Shown: positions 1 through 8,715 of the stretch, piece after piece
Numbering within the stretch: position 1 is the stretch's first letter
Layout: each line of letters begins with the position of its first letter
Assembly (NCBI RefSeq): GCF_022267515.1
Contig: NZ_JAKFGB010000012.1
Span: 983,325 to 1,047,324, forward strand
DNA length: 64,000 nucleotides
Direction: 5' to 3'
Source of the DNA: Rubinisphaera margarita
GTDB taxonomy: Bacteria > Planctomycetota > Planctomycetia > Planctomycetales > Planctomycetaceae
Made by a program: the position numbers and the translations under genes
The notes under the pieces: model-generated
Databases searched by the model: none
What the model was told of the DNA's origin: nothing
The model's input: only the letters and a program-made list of their open reading frames with translations

Positions 1-1
1 C

Positions 2-2560
2 ACCGGGTTGCCTCCGACGCTCGATGAAGTCCGAGACTTCGTGGCCGACGAACGTCCCAAGGCTTACGAGCACCTCGTCGATCGCCTGCTGAAGACTCCG
101 GCTTACGGGGAAAACATGGCGAGAAGCTGGCTCGATCTCGCCCGTTACGCCGATACACACGGACTGCATCTGGACAACATTCGCTCGATGTGGCCGTACC
201 GCGACTGGGTCGTTCAGGCCTTTAACAACAATGTTCCGTTCGATGAATTTACGCGGTGGCAACTGGCCGGCGACCTGCTTCCCGATTCGACGCGTGAACA
301 GCAGATTGCCTCGGGGTTCAATCGCTGCAACGTGTCGACCAGCGAGGGCGGCAGCATCAATGAAGAGTGGATCTACCGCTATGCAGTCGACCGGACCTCC
401 ACGATGGCGGAAGTCTGGATGGGGATGACGGCCGGGTGTGCGGTCTGTCACGACCACAAGTTCGATCCACTTTCAACCCACGAATACTATTCCCTCTACG
501 CCTTCTTCCACAGTGCGGCCGACCCCGCGATGGATGGGAACAAAGAAGACACTCCACCGGTTCTCAAACTCTATTCTGAGGAGGAGAAGGCCGTTATCGC
601 CGCACTTCGGAAGGATCTCGAAACGGTCGAACTGCAGGTGCGGAAAGCGGTGACCAGCTTCGACTATTCCGATCCGGCCACGATTGAACCGACTCCAAAG
701 CCGGAAGAAACCGAAACGGTCTGGTTCGAAGATGGTTTTCCATCCGGCGCCAACGTCCAGTCATCCGGAGCTCCACTGAAGTTGATTTCGTCCGGCGACG
801 GACCGGTGCTCAGTGGCGATAAAGCACTGCAGCGGACGGCCGGTGGTCTGGAACAGGATTTCTTCAGCAGCGGCGCCGAGTTTTCCGTTCCCTCTGGCGG
901 AACGATCTTCACCCACTGCTATCTCGACCCGGAGAACCTTCCTGAAGCGATCATGGTTCAGTTCCATACCGATGGCTGGAAGCATCGGGCGGTCTGGGGA
1001 ACAGAAGAGAAGATTCCGTTCGGTAAATCAGACTCGACTGAGAAAGTCCTGATGGGCGAACTTCCCGAAGCCGGCCGCTGGGTTCGGCTTGAAGTTCCTG
1101 CCGCGAAAATGGGACTCAAGCCGGGGCAGAAAATAACCGGATACGCCTTTACCCAGTTCGCGGGCACGGTGAGCTGGGATCGCCTGGGCGTCGTTTCCAA
1201 GATCGATCGAGCGAACGATCCTTCGTGGTCATTCGAAGTCTGGAAGAAGAAGAATCAGGGGAAACGGAACAACGATCTTCCGGACGATCTGCGAAACCTG
1301 GTCCGTGGCAAGCAGCCAGCACAATGGTCCGACGACGAAGCGAGACAGATCTACGAGTTCTGGATTGAGAACTTCTACGCCGGAGTCGACGATGACCTGA
1401 CCGCGTTGAAGTCGAAGAAAACCAGGCTGCAGACCGAGATCGACAAGAAGGAGAGCGATGTCCCCGTCACGCTTGTGATGGCCGACCTGAATAAGCCTCG
1501 TGAGAGCTTCGTGATGATTCGTGGCGCCTACGATAAGCCGGGAGATAAAGTCTCGAGAACCGTTCCGGCGTTTCTTCCCCCTCTGCCCGAAAGCGCGGAC
1601 GGTGACTACGACCGCCTCGACCTGGCGAACTGGCTGGTCAGCGGCACACACCCTCTGACGGCTCGCGTAACCGTGAACCGGTTCTGGCAGCAGTTCTTCG
1701 GCACAGGGATCGTTAAAACAAGCGGCGATTTCGGCCTGCAGGGCGAACCGCCCGTGCATCCGGAACTGCTCGACTGGCTGGCGGTTGATTTCGTGGAGCA
1801 TGACTGGGATATCAAACGGCTCATCAAGTTCATCGTCACAAGCGAAGCTTATTGCCAGGATTCCACGGTGACGCCGTCCGTACTGGAACGGGATCCGGAG
1901 AATCGCCATCTCGCCCGCGGTCCACGCCTGCGACTGTCGGCTGAGGTGCTCCGTGATCAGGCACTGTTCCACAGTGGTTTGCTTGTCGACAAGATGGGGG
2001 GCGAAGGAGTCTTCCCTTACCAGCCGGACAACATCTGGGAACCCGTCGCGTTTGGTGGCAGCAACACCCGGTTCTACAAGCAGAGCACGGGCGAGGACCT
2101 TTACCGCCGTAGTCTGTATACGTTCCTCAAAAGAACAGCCCCCCCGCCCTTCATGTCGACATTCGACGCCCCGAGTCGGGAGCAAAGTTGTACCCGGCGA
2201 GAGCGGACGAACACTCCGCTCCAGGCGCTGCAGTTGATGAATGACGTGCAATACTTCGAAGCCGCCCGTGCTTTCGCTGAACGGATGATGAAAGCGGGCG
2301 GTTCGACACCGGAATCTCGCCTCGCATGGGGCTGGGAAGTGACCACCTCACGTCCGCCAACCGATAACGAACTGTCTCTTGTGGCATCTCTTCTGAAGGA
2401 CTATCGCGAACGCTACCAGAACGATGCCGCCGGTGCGAAGGAAGTTATCACCTTCGGAGAGAGCAAACCGGACGAAAAGCTCGATCCTTCAGAGCTAGCG
2501 GCCTACACACTCGTCGCAAACCTGCTGCTGAATCTCGACGAAACGATCAACAAGAACTGA
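2..2560 (+). CDS. Planctomycete cytochrome-c-associated DUF1549/DUF1553 protein (5' end outside window)
   Basis: The frame is open from the window edge. The first in-window initiator-like codon (TTG at 8) falls inside the conserved GLPPTLDEV segment, so the true start lies upstream. The N-terminal part is DUF1549-like (ARSWLDLARYADT) and contains one c-type heme motif, CAVCH, in the context CAVCHDHKFDP near residue 150. A beta-rich insert follows at about 230-390. The C-terminal part is DUF1553-like (ANWLVSGTHPLTARVTVNRFWQQFFG, shown in part). An N-terminal planctomycete cytochrome c domain and signal peptide are expected in the missing portion. The stop lies 10 bp before the DUF1501 gene, and the two families are habitually paired in planctomycetes. 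Their exact chemistry is unknown; a periplasmic role in carbohydrate oxidation is often suggested. Family call is firm, function is not. Confidence 0.93.
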   Translation, partial: TGLPPTLDEVRDFVADERPKAYEHLVDRLLKTPAYGENMARSWLDLARYADTHGLHLDNIRSMWPYRDWVVQAFNNNVPFDEFTRWQLAGDLLPDSTREQQIASGFNRCNVSTSEGGSINEEWIYRYAVDRTSTMAEVWMGMTAGCAVCHDHKFDPLSTHEYYSLYAFFHSAADPAMDGNKEDTPPVLKLYSEEEKAVIAALRKDLETVELQVRKAVTSFDYSDPATIEPTPKPEETETVWFEDGFPSGANVQSSGAPLKLISSGDGPVLSGDKALQRTAGGLEQDFFSSGAEFSVPSGGTIFTHCYLDPENLPEAIMVQFHTDGWKHRAVWGTEEKIPFGKSDSTEKVLMGELPEAGRWVRLEVPAAKMGLKPGQKITGYAFTQFAGTVSWDRLGVVSKIDRANDPSWSFEVWKKKNQGKRNNDLPDDLRNLVRGKQPAQWSDDEARQIYEFWIENFYAGVDDDLTALKSKKTRLQTEIDKKESDVPVTLVMADLNKPRESFVMIRGAYDKPGDKVSRTVPAFLPPLPESADGDYDRLDLANWLVSGTHPLTARVTVNRFWQQFFGTGIVKTSGDFGLQGEPPVHPELLDWLAVDFVEHDWDIKRLIKFIVTSEAYCQDSTVTPSVLERDPENRHLARGPRLRLSAEVLRDQALFHSGLLVDKMGGEGVFPYQPDNIWEPVAFGGSNTRFYKQSTGEDLYRRSLYTFLKRTAPPPFMSTFDAPSREQSCTRRERTNTPLQALQLMNDVQYFEAARAFAERMMKAGGSTPESRLAWGWEVTTSRPPTDNELSLVASLLKDYRERYQNDAAGAKEVITFGESKPDEKLDPSELAAYTLVANLLLNLDETINKN

Positions 2561-2570
2561 GCCCCTCGCC

Positions 2571-4037
2571 ATGCAACCTGCCATCGACTACTTCAAGCTG
2601 GCACAGCGACGCCAGTTCTTCGCCTCTAGCGGCCTCAGCCTCGGCGGTCTCGCTTACGCGATGCTGTCTGGCTCGTCGACCGCCGCTGCGGTAGAAAGTA
2701 CCGGTCAAGTCCATCCGCCTCTACCGGGACTGCCGCACTTCGCCCCTCGTGCGAAAAGACTGATCTATCTGCACATGAATGGGGCTCCCTCGCAGCTGGA
2801 CCTGTTCGACTACAAGCCGGGATTGGAGGAGCACTACGACAAGGATCTGCCTGATTCGATCCGCAACGGACAACGTATCACCACGATGACTTCCGGCCAG
2901 GCGAGATTCCCGGTCGCCCCTTCGAAATTCGCGTTCAAGCCTCGTGGACAAAGCGGCATCCTGATGAGCGAACTGGTGCCGCACATGCACGAGATCGCCG
3001 ATGACATCACGATGATCAAGTCGGTGCATACCGAAGCCATCAATCACGATCCCGCCTGCACGTTCGTGATGACCGGCAGCGAGATTCCGGGAAAGCCGAG
3101 CCTCGGCTCCTGGTTGAGTTATGGCCTCGGCAGCGAGAGTAACGACCTTCCCGCCTTCGTCGTGTTCACGCCGACCTTTCCGGCAGGAAGCCAGGCCCAG
3201 GCGCTCTTCACGCGGATGTGGAGCAGCGGATTTCTTCCAACGTCGCACAATGGCGTCGCTCTGCGAGGCACCGGCGATCCTGTCCTCTTCATTCGCAACC
3301 CACCCGGCGTAAGTGGCGAGGATCGCCGTAAAATGCTCGATGCTCTGGGACAATTGAACGCGGCCACACATGCGCGATTAGGAGATCCGGAAACACAGAC
3401 GCGAATCGCCCAGTACGAAATGGCGTTCCGCATGCAGACCAGCGTTCCCGAACTGACCGATCTTGGAAGCGAATCGAAGGAAACGCTCGAAATGTATGGC
3501 CCGAACGTAGGAAAAATGGGGACGTACGCTTCGAGCGCGATTCTGGCCCGACGACTGATCGAACGTGGTGTTCGAGTTGTTCAGATTCTGCATCGTGGCT
3601 GGGATCAGCATAACAATCTGCCGAAGCTGATCAGCAATCAATGCGAAGACGTCGATCAGCCGACTGCGGCCCTTATTAAAGACCTCAAACAGCGAGGTCT
3701 GCTTGAAGATACGCTCGTCGTTTTCGGCGGCGAATTCGGCCGCACGGTCTATTCACAAGGGACGCTGACGAAAGAGAATTACGGACGCGATCACCACCCG
3801 CGCAATTTCTGCATGTGGATGGCGGGAGGCGGCGTGCGGAAAGGACTCACCTACGGCGAGACCGACGACTTCAGCTACAACGTCGTCGAGAACCCGGTCC
3901 ACCTGAATGATCTCAATGCGACCATCCTGCATTGCATGGGGATCGACGATCGCCGTCTGAGCTTCCGCTTCCAGGGACTCGACCAGCGACTGACCGGCGT
4001 GGAAACACCTAAAGTGGTTCACGACGTTCTTGCTTGA
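2571..4037 (+). CDS. DUF1501 domain-containing protein, Tat-type leader
   Basis: This 488-residue protein is the usual partner of the preceding DUF1549/DUF1553 gene, 10 bp upstream, so the two are probably co-transcribed. The N-terminus has a Tat-like twin arginine (QRRQFFASSG, residues about 12-21) followed by a hydrophobic stretch, which fits export of a folded protein. DUF1501 landmarks are visible: HMNGAPSQLDLFD near residue 67, RGWDQHNN near 343, GGEFGRT near 387 and GRDHHPRNF near 406. The family belongs to the alkaline-phosphatase/sulfatase-like superfamily, and these His/Asp clusters look like metal ligands. The substrate is unknown. A second, diverged DUF1501 gene lies at 32984-34369 without a DUF1549 partner. 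Confidence 0.93.
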   Translation: MQPAIDYFKLAQRRQFFASSGLSLGGLAYAMLSGSSTAAAVESTGQVHPPLPGLPHFAPRAKRLIYLHMNGAPSQLDLFDYKPGLEEHYDKDLPDSIRNGQRITTMTSGQARFPVAPSKFAFKPRGQSGILMSELVPHMHEIADDITMIKSVHTEAINHDPACTFVMTGSEIPGKPSLGSWLSYGLGSESNDLPAFVVFTPTFPAGSQAQALFTRMWSSGFLPTSHNGVALRGTGDPVLFIRNPPGVSGEDRRKMLDALGQLNAATHARLGDPETQTRIAQYEMAFRMQTSVPELTDLGSESKETLEMYGPNVGKMGTYASSAILARRLIERGVRVVQILHRGWDQHNNLPKLISNQCEDVDQPTAALIKDLKQRGLLEDTLVVFGGEFGRTVYSQGTLTKENYGRDHHPRNFCMWMAGGGVRKGLTYGETDDFSYNVVENPVHLNDLNATILHCMGIDDRRLSFRFQGLDQRLTGVETPKVVHDVLA

Positions 4038-4082
4038 CCTCGCAGGGCGCCGTTCCGGAAAGCCGGACAAAGTGTTTGCGAT

Positions 4083-4193
4083 TTACTCGGAATCGCCGGG
4101 CTTGCGCAGGCGTCTACTGCGGTAATGGATGCCGAGAAAGATGGCGACTGCCAAAGCAATCACGAGTATCAGGAACTCAGGAGCGTCAATCAT
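4083..4193 (-). CDS. 36-residue single-span membrane small protein
   Basis: This short reading frame runs ATG to TAA on the minus strand and is preceded by GAGGGGGAACG before the ATG, a good Shine-Dalgarno at normal spacing. The product begins MIDAPEFLILVIALAVAIFL and ends with a basic segment (HYRSRRLRKPGDSE). That gives one hydrophobic helix of about 16 residues followed by a positive cytoplasmic tail, so it should sit N-out/C-in in the inner membrane. It lies between two genes pointing toward it (DUF1501 ending at 4037, hydrolase ending at 4634). I know of no family for it. The evidence is the ribosome site, the clean membrane helix and the positive-inside charge pattern. Confidence 0.55.
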   Translation of the reverse strand: MIDAPEFLILVIALAVAIFLGIHYRSRRLRKPGDSE

Positions 4194-4296
4194 CGTTCCC
4201 CCTCAGCTCGACTACGGTCAACGTTGATCATCGTTGCTTCAATCGTAGTCGGAATCGGCGAAAGACTCCAGAAGAATCTGCCGGACAAGAGCCGAG

Positions 4297-4315
4297 TTCC
4301 GCGTCGCGGAACTGA
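4297..4315. repeat. Perfect 9-1-9 inverted repeat
   Basis: AGTTCCGCG, one T, then CGCGGAACT. As RNA it folds into a compact hairpin. It lies in the gene-free stretch 4194-4633 between the small membrane protein and the 3' end of the hydrolase gene. It could be part of a terminator region or an operator. Confidence 0.5.
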
Positions 4316-4346
4316 GCCGGACAGGAAGAAGAAAACGAAGTGGGGG

Positions 4347-4376
4347 TCCGGTTTCAGGAGCCGGAATGAAACCGGA
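4347..4376. terminator. 10-bp perfect inverted repeat, possible terminator
   Basis: TCCGGTTTCA, a 10-base loop, then TGAAACCGGA. It lies about 260 bp past the stop of the leftward alpha/beta hydrolase and upstream of the small membrane protein gene. There is no T-run, so rho-independent termination is uncertain. The distance also allows the 3' end of a long untranslated region or a separate structured RNA. Confidence 0.35.
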
Positions 4377-4576
4377 TGTTCCCCACTGCGCGAGAGTGTC
4401 CGAAGGGGAAATGGGTCGCTTTGCCCGCTTCGGGAGTTCAGGCCGCTGAGCCGGGGTGTGTTAGAGGAACCGGCCACAGCTGCCTGATTTACTTAACAGC
4501 AAGCCTCGTGCCGCACCGAGAATTGCCCAATTTGGCATTAAAACGGGCGTGTTTCCGCGAAAGCCGACCGGCGCGA

Positions 4577-4613
4577 GGCGAAGTCCTCGCCAGTGGCGGC
4601 GAAGAAGTCGCCG
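4577..4613. terminator. Two consecutive GGCGA-N5-TCGCC hairpins after hydrolase gene
   Basis: GGCGA/TCGCC (4577-4591) and CGGCGA/TCGCCG (4597-4613), each with a five-base loop, lie 20-60 bp beyond the stop of the leftward hydrolase at 4634. The position suits a transcription end or 3' mRNA stabiliser. No U-tract follows. Confidence 0.35.
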
Positions 4614-4633
4614 TACCGTGTTATCGGATCGTG

Positions 4634-6901
4634 CTATCGCCCGGGCCGCAGATGCTGGTCGAGGAAACGGAATGTCCCCTCCCCGTTAATGGCGTGCGGG
4701 CCGACGAACCATTCGATCTCGGTGCGATCACCGATGCCGAGTTTCGCCTGATAGCGGTTGCGAACCTTGGCATACTCAAAGGCGACCCACTCGTCGTCGC
4801 CGACACCATCGAAATGGCCCCGTTCGACCATGAATGGACGCGGGCAAATGAGGGCGGCCATCTCGGCGTAGTTGAAGGTACTTCCCAGATCAAACTCCCA
4901 GATCTCGTACTCGCCGGTCCAGACATAGCTGAACTTGTGCCGTGTGCTGGCGTTCTTTAGAACCCATTCGTTGAAGTCGCCGGAGCAGATCGACAGACAA
5001 TAGTCGGTCACCAGAGCCGGAATCCGCATGGCCGACTTTCCGCCATAGCTGAGACCATAGAAGGCGATTCGCTGAGGATCGACATTCGGCTGCGTCTTCA
5101 GCCAGTTCAGAATCTGCTGATGTTGCGGCACGATGGTCGAGAAAAGCGTCTTCCCGATCGCATTCGATTTCCGCTGCAGAGTCCGAAAGCGATCCTGGAA
5201 GAGGTACGGGTTCTGGGGACAGAAAACGATATAGCCGTTCTTGCAGAGTTCGGAAGCGAAGTCCTTATAGGCTCGATGCTCCATGCCAAACAGATCAGTC
5301 GGTCGCCCTTCGAGCCCATGCTGACACACGACGACCGGACGACGCTCGTCTGGCGGGAGATCCTTGGGAAGCAGTAACACCCCGTACGCGAAGACATCGG
5401 GGAAGACGTCGAGCATCACTTCATAGCCCGTCCATTCCGGCTCGTCCCAGGTCCGGCGGGTTCGCGCATTGAACGGCAGCAGGTCATGGTCAAAGTGACC
5501 GATCACATCGTGTCGAAAAATCTCGCGATACTCTTCGACTCTGGCTTCATGCTCCGTCAGCGAGTTCGTTTCCAGCTCTTTCATGAACTCCTGACGAACG
5601 AAATGGCTCTCTGGAATGAGCTGCTGGGTGTAGTCGATCAACTCGGCGAGTTGGCGTTGCTGACGCTCCTGCTGCGATGCCGCATCCGCTGGCTGCAGAA
5701 TTCGTAGAGTGTTCTCGCTCGAAGGGACCGTCAATTCGAGGAAGAACTGGTCCAACACCGAACCAAATGACTTCGGAGACTCTTCCGGCCCAAATTCGAT
5801 GTGTTCGTGTCGAACCGCCCTCTGAATCTCTCCCTTGATTTCTTCGGCCGATGGTGTGGAGATCGCTCCGGGAGCTCCGCCTTCCGTCGGGAGAACAACC
5901 TCGGGAGCCTTCGCGTGCTCAATGATGCAACGCCGTGGCCAGATCATTGTGGCGAGTTCCGCGTCGCCGAACTGATCGAGACGCCCGAACACATTGCGAG
6001 CGAGTGGCTCCTCCCAGATCCGCTCACGTGGTCCGAAGTAGCCGCTAACCAGCACCCGGTCGATTCGCGAGTCGAGGGCCCCCGCATAGAGTGCAAGCAT
6101 CCCTCCTTCGCCATAACCGACCACACCGATTTCCGCGTCAACGCCGGCGTCCTTCGAAAACCAGTCGATGCAGGCGAACACCTTCTGCAGTTCATAACCG
6201 ATGACATGGCGTCCCAGATCAAACGCGGCTCGGTAGATATACTCTCGATTCGTAACTTTCGCCCGCTTCGCATGCCCGGGAGCTCCTCGGGCTTCTATCT
6301 CACGGCTGATCAGCGTCGGGACGATCACCCGACACCCAGCAGCGGCCAGTCGCAATGCGACTTGGGACTGTGACTCGAGACCTGGCGAGAGTCCCGCGAT
6401 CTGCTCCGGCGTCTGATCGGCATCGGGAACAACGACAACGTTCGCTGAGACTTTGCCATCTCTGGGGACCAGCAGAAGGCCTTCTCCATGAATCCCCTTC
6501 AGGACCGGCCAGCGGATTGCGAAGACGTCGACAGTATCTGTTTCAGCGACGAGTGCCGGTCGAGACGTCGTTGCGAGAAGTTCGGGGGCATCGAACTTCT
6601 CGCGCTGTTCGCGAACCCCCAGGATGTAAGCGAGGCGTTGACGATTCTCGACAATCGATTGATTGAAAGCATCAGTCGAGGAGAAATCGTAAGACCAATG
6701 GTTCGCCCTGTCGGCGATACTGGCATCAATCTCGTCCCGTAGAAATCGATCGATTCCGTCGACCATCTCAGAGGCGAGATCGCCGGTCATGGTCAAAGGA
6801 GTAGTCCCCGCAAGCGGGTCGCCTCCGTGAACTGAGAGGTGGCAAGTCAGGCAGAGGATGACAACCAAAATCGCTCGAAAACGGAATCGGACCATGATCA
6901 C
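4634..6901 (-). CDS. Exported tandem alpha/beta hydrolase; first domain lacks nucleophile Ser
   Basis: This protein of about 755 residues has a cleavable signal peptide (VRFRFRAILVVILCLTCHL). The start is either GTG at 6901, which has GGGAAAG at good spacing, or ATG at 6895. It contains two acetyl-xylan-esterase/dienelactone-hydrolase-like domains. The C-terminal one is complete: nucleophile elbow GLSYGG (Ser about 618), an acid residue near ERGHFDG, and His about 736 in GPHAINGEG. The N-terminal one has the elbow GYGEGG, with Glu about 265 where the serine should be, so it is probably non-catalytic. The likely role is periplasmic ester or polysaccharide deacetylation, but the substrate is unknown. 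It stands alone on this strand. Confidence 0.85.
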   Translation of the reverse strand: MIMVRFRFRAILVVILCLTCHLSVHGGDPLAGTTPLTMTGDLASEMVDGIDRFLRDEIDASIADRANHWSYDFSSTDAFNQSIVENRQRLAYILGVREQREKFDAPELLATTSRPALVAETDTVDVFAIRWPVLKGIHGEGLLLVPRDGKVSANVVVVPDADQTPEQIAGLSPGLESQSQVALRLAAAGCRVIVPTLISREIEARGAPGHAKRAKVTNREYIYRAAFDLGRHVIGYELQKVFACIDWFSKDAGVDAEIGVVGYGEGGMLALYAGALDSRIDRVLVSGYFGPRERIWEEPLARNVFGRLDQFGDAELATMIWPRRCIIEHAKAPEVVLPTEGGAPGAISTPSAEEIKGEIQRAVRHEHIEFGPEESPKSFGSVLDQFFLELTVPSSENTLRILQPADAASQQERQQRQLAELIDYTQQLIPESHFVRQEFMKELETNSLTEHEARVEEYREIFRHDVIGHFDHDLLPFNARTRRTWDEPEWTGYEVMLDVFPDVFAYGVLLLPKDLPPDERRPVVVCQHGLEGRPTDLFGMEHRAYKDFASELCKNGYIVFCPQNPYLFQDRFRTLQRKSNAIGKTLFSTIVPQHQQILNWLKTQPNVDPQRIAFYGLSYGGKSAMRIPALVTDYCLSICSGDFNEWVLKNASTRHKFSYVWTGEYEIWEFDLGSTFNYAEMAALICPRPFMVERGHFDGVGDDEWVAFEYAKVRNRYQAKLGIGDRTEIEWFVGPHAINGEGTFRFLDQHLRPGR

Positions 6902-7038
6902 GTCGCTTTCCCGGGTGTTGCGTCAATAGATGGAATGAATCTCGTCGTCCGCGCGGCTGGGCGGACATCGGTTACTCTGGCAATTGCAAGCGGGCAGCGT
7001 TGCTCCTCGCGTCCGGCGAATTGCGAGAGCATCCTCGG

Positions 7039-8331
7039 TCAGGCCAGAGTCCACGGTTTGCGGTACTCCTTCGTCAGCCATTCAGATGCTTCGGTATCGC
7101 CAACGATAGTTTCGCTGTGCGGATCCCAGTTGATCTTCTTGTTGGTGCGTACGGCGATATTGCCGAGGTGGCAGACCGTTGCCGAGCGGTGCCCGATGCT
7201 GATATCAGCCGCCGGCGTTTCGCGGGACTTGATGCAGTCGATGAAGTTCTGGACGTGCGCGAAGTTCGCGTCGGAGTTCACGATCCTGGGAACCTCGACC
7301 TCCTTCAGCAGTTCCGGCGGGTTGGCAATGAGTCCGCCACGGTAGACGAACAGACTGCCTTTCTCTCCGACAAACTCAGTCCCCTGCTCCTTGCTGGGCG
7401 TCCCCGGCTTCTGACGACAGTTCAGCCTCACACCGTTCGAGTAGGTGTAGACGATGTCGGTTGAGTCGGGAGTTTCGTACCAGCCATCCGGGTTATAGAC
7501 GGCGGAGCCTTCGACGGTCACCGGACCGCTGTCGTCCATCCCCAGGCCCCATTGGGCGATGTCGAGATGATGGGCGCCAAAGTTGGTCTGCTGCCCTCCG
7601 CTGTAGTCCCAGAAGAAACGGAACAGGTAGTGGACGCGATTCTGGTTGTAAGGACGCAGTGGAGCCGGACCCAGCCAGCGATTGAAATCGAACCCCTCCG
7701 GCGGTGCACTGTCAGGCACTGGCTTACCAGCCCGGGCAATCCAGTTCGGCCCCGGTAGTGTAACGTTTACCGAAGAAATCTTGCCAAGAAGACCTTCCTG
7801 GACCAGCCTGACGGCAAGTTTGAACTCCTCGCCACTTCGCTGCATCGTCCCCGTCTGCACAACTCGTTTGTGCTTACGGGCCGCCGCGATCATCGGTTTG
7901 CCTTCGTTGACGACGAGTGTCAGCGGCTTCTCGCAATAAACATCCTTCCCCGCCTGACAGGCCTCGATCGTCATCAAAGCATGCCATTGATCAGGAACAG
8001 TCACAACAACGGCGTCGATGTCTCTGGAATCGAGGAGACGGCGATAGTCGTCGGTCATGACCGCCTTCCGGCCGATCTGCTGATCGAGGAAGCCAGCCGC
8101 TTCCCCCAGATAATTCTGATCAAGATCGCAGAGCGCCACGATGTTGTTCAGGAAGTACTTCATATTGTTCTTCGGGCCACCCTGGTTCCCGACCCCAATC
8201 ATGCCGATCCGGACCTGTTCGCTGGGCGGAACCGCGGCAAAGGTGGCCCGATAACTCTTTGCCGAGAGCCCCATGAACAATCCACCGACGGCTGACTTCT
8301 GCAGGAACGAGCGACGAGACAGTTGAGCCAT
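7039..8331 (-). CDS. Gfo/Idh/MocA-family oxidoreductase, Tat-exported
   Basis: ATG at 8331 is preceded by GGAG with 7-bp spacing and puts a Tat leader at the very N-terminus (SRRSFLQKSAVGG); an upstream frame extension of 7 codons is not needed. The 430-residue product has a Rossmann GVGNQGG motif near residue 50, the EKP signature (DVYCEKPLTLV) near residue 130 and a C-terminal substrate-binding beta-sheet domain. Members use NAD(P) to oxidise or reduce sugars and polyols. The Tat leader implies that the enzyme is exported with its cofactor bound, a common planctomycete arrangement. Sugar specificity cannot be read from the sequence. Confidence 0.93.
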   Translation of the reverse strand: MAQLSRRSFLQKSAVGGLFMGLSAKSYRATFAAVPPSEQVRIGMIGVGNQGGPKNNMKYFLNNIVALCDLDQNYLGEAAGFLDQQIGRKAVMTDDYRRLLDSRDIDAVVVTVPDQWHALMTIEACQAGKDVYCEKPLTLVVNEGKPMIAAARKHKRVVQTGTMQRSGEEFKLAVRLVQEGLLGKISSVNVTLPGPNWIARAGKPVPDSAPPEGFDFNRWLGPAPLRPYNQNRVHYLFRFFWDYSGGQQTNFGAHHLDIAQWGLGMDDSGPVTVEGSAVYNPDGWYETPDSTDIVYTYSNGVRLNCRQKPGTPSKEQGTEFVGEKGSLFVYRGGLIANPPELLKEVEVPRIVNSDANFAHVQNFIDCIKSRETPAADISIGHRSATVCHLGNIAVRTNKKINWDPHSETIVGDTEASEWLTKEYRKPWTLA

Positions 8332-8715
8332 GACAGATCTCCGAAAAGACATTCAGAACGGGGGGGGACACGGGAAACAGGTCAACGGTAACAGTATGAG
8401 CATTGCAACCGCTCATTGCCACTTTGGGGAGAGATCAGCTTGCCGCGACTCGGCCCACCCCGGAGGACCTCAGCTGCCGAAGACATGGGCCGCCGTGCCT
8501 TCGAATTGATCATGCGGATGTAAGCACGTGTGGATGGGAGGACTACTTTCCATGGAAACATGCCACGATCCGCGTACCTTTCGACTTCCGCTGTAAAATT
8601 GACAACGGCGGGCGCGGAAACTGCATTCTCTCTCCAGTGGTGGAGCGCATTCCCATCGAATCAGAGAGTTCGACACGTCTTTTCACGATGCCTTCTCAGC
8701 TCCAGGAGTTTCTTG
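8332..8715. other. Divergent intergenic region with candidate DUF1559 promoter
   Basis: This 384-bp gap separates the leftward oxidoreductase from the rightward DUF1559 gene, so it should hold both promoters. Only the rightward candidate (8599-8627) is convincing. I see no small gene. Confidence 0.5.
8599..8627 (+). promoter_or_regulatory. Candidate sigma-70 promoter for DUF1559 gene
   Basis: A perfect TTGACA (8599-8604), 17-bp spacer and a weak TGCATT (8622-8627) lie 89 bp before the DUF1559 start. The -35 box is good and the -10 box poor. Confidence 0.35.

Larger units (their letters stand above)
4194..4633. other. Gene-free, hairpin-rich interval
   Basis: About 440 bp without a convincing gene. 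Longer frames on both strands here are low-complexity Arg/Ser/Pro shadows without ribosome sites or known motifs. The interval holds at least four inverted repeats (4297-4315, 4347-4376, 4577-4591, 4597-4613) and the ribosome site of the small membrane protein at its left edge. Confidence 0.5.

Noticed and set aside
1229..2251. 340-codon minus-strand open frame
   Set aside because: Shadow of the DUF1549/DUF1553 gene; no motifs.
4376..4960. 194-codon plus-strand frame over the hydrolase 3' end
   Set aside because: It overlaps the hydrolase coding region antisense and the hairpin cluster, with no motif or ribosome site.
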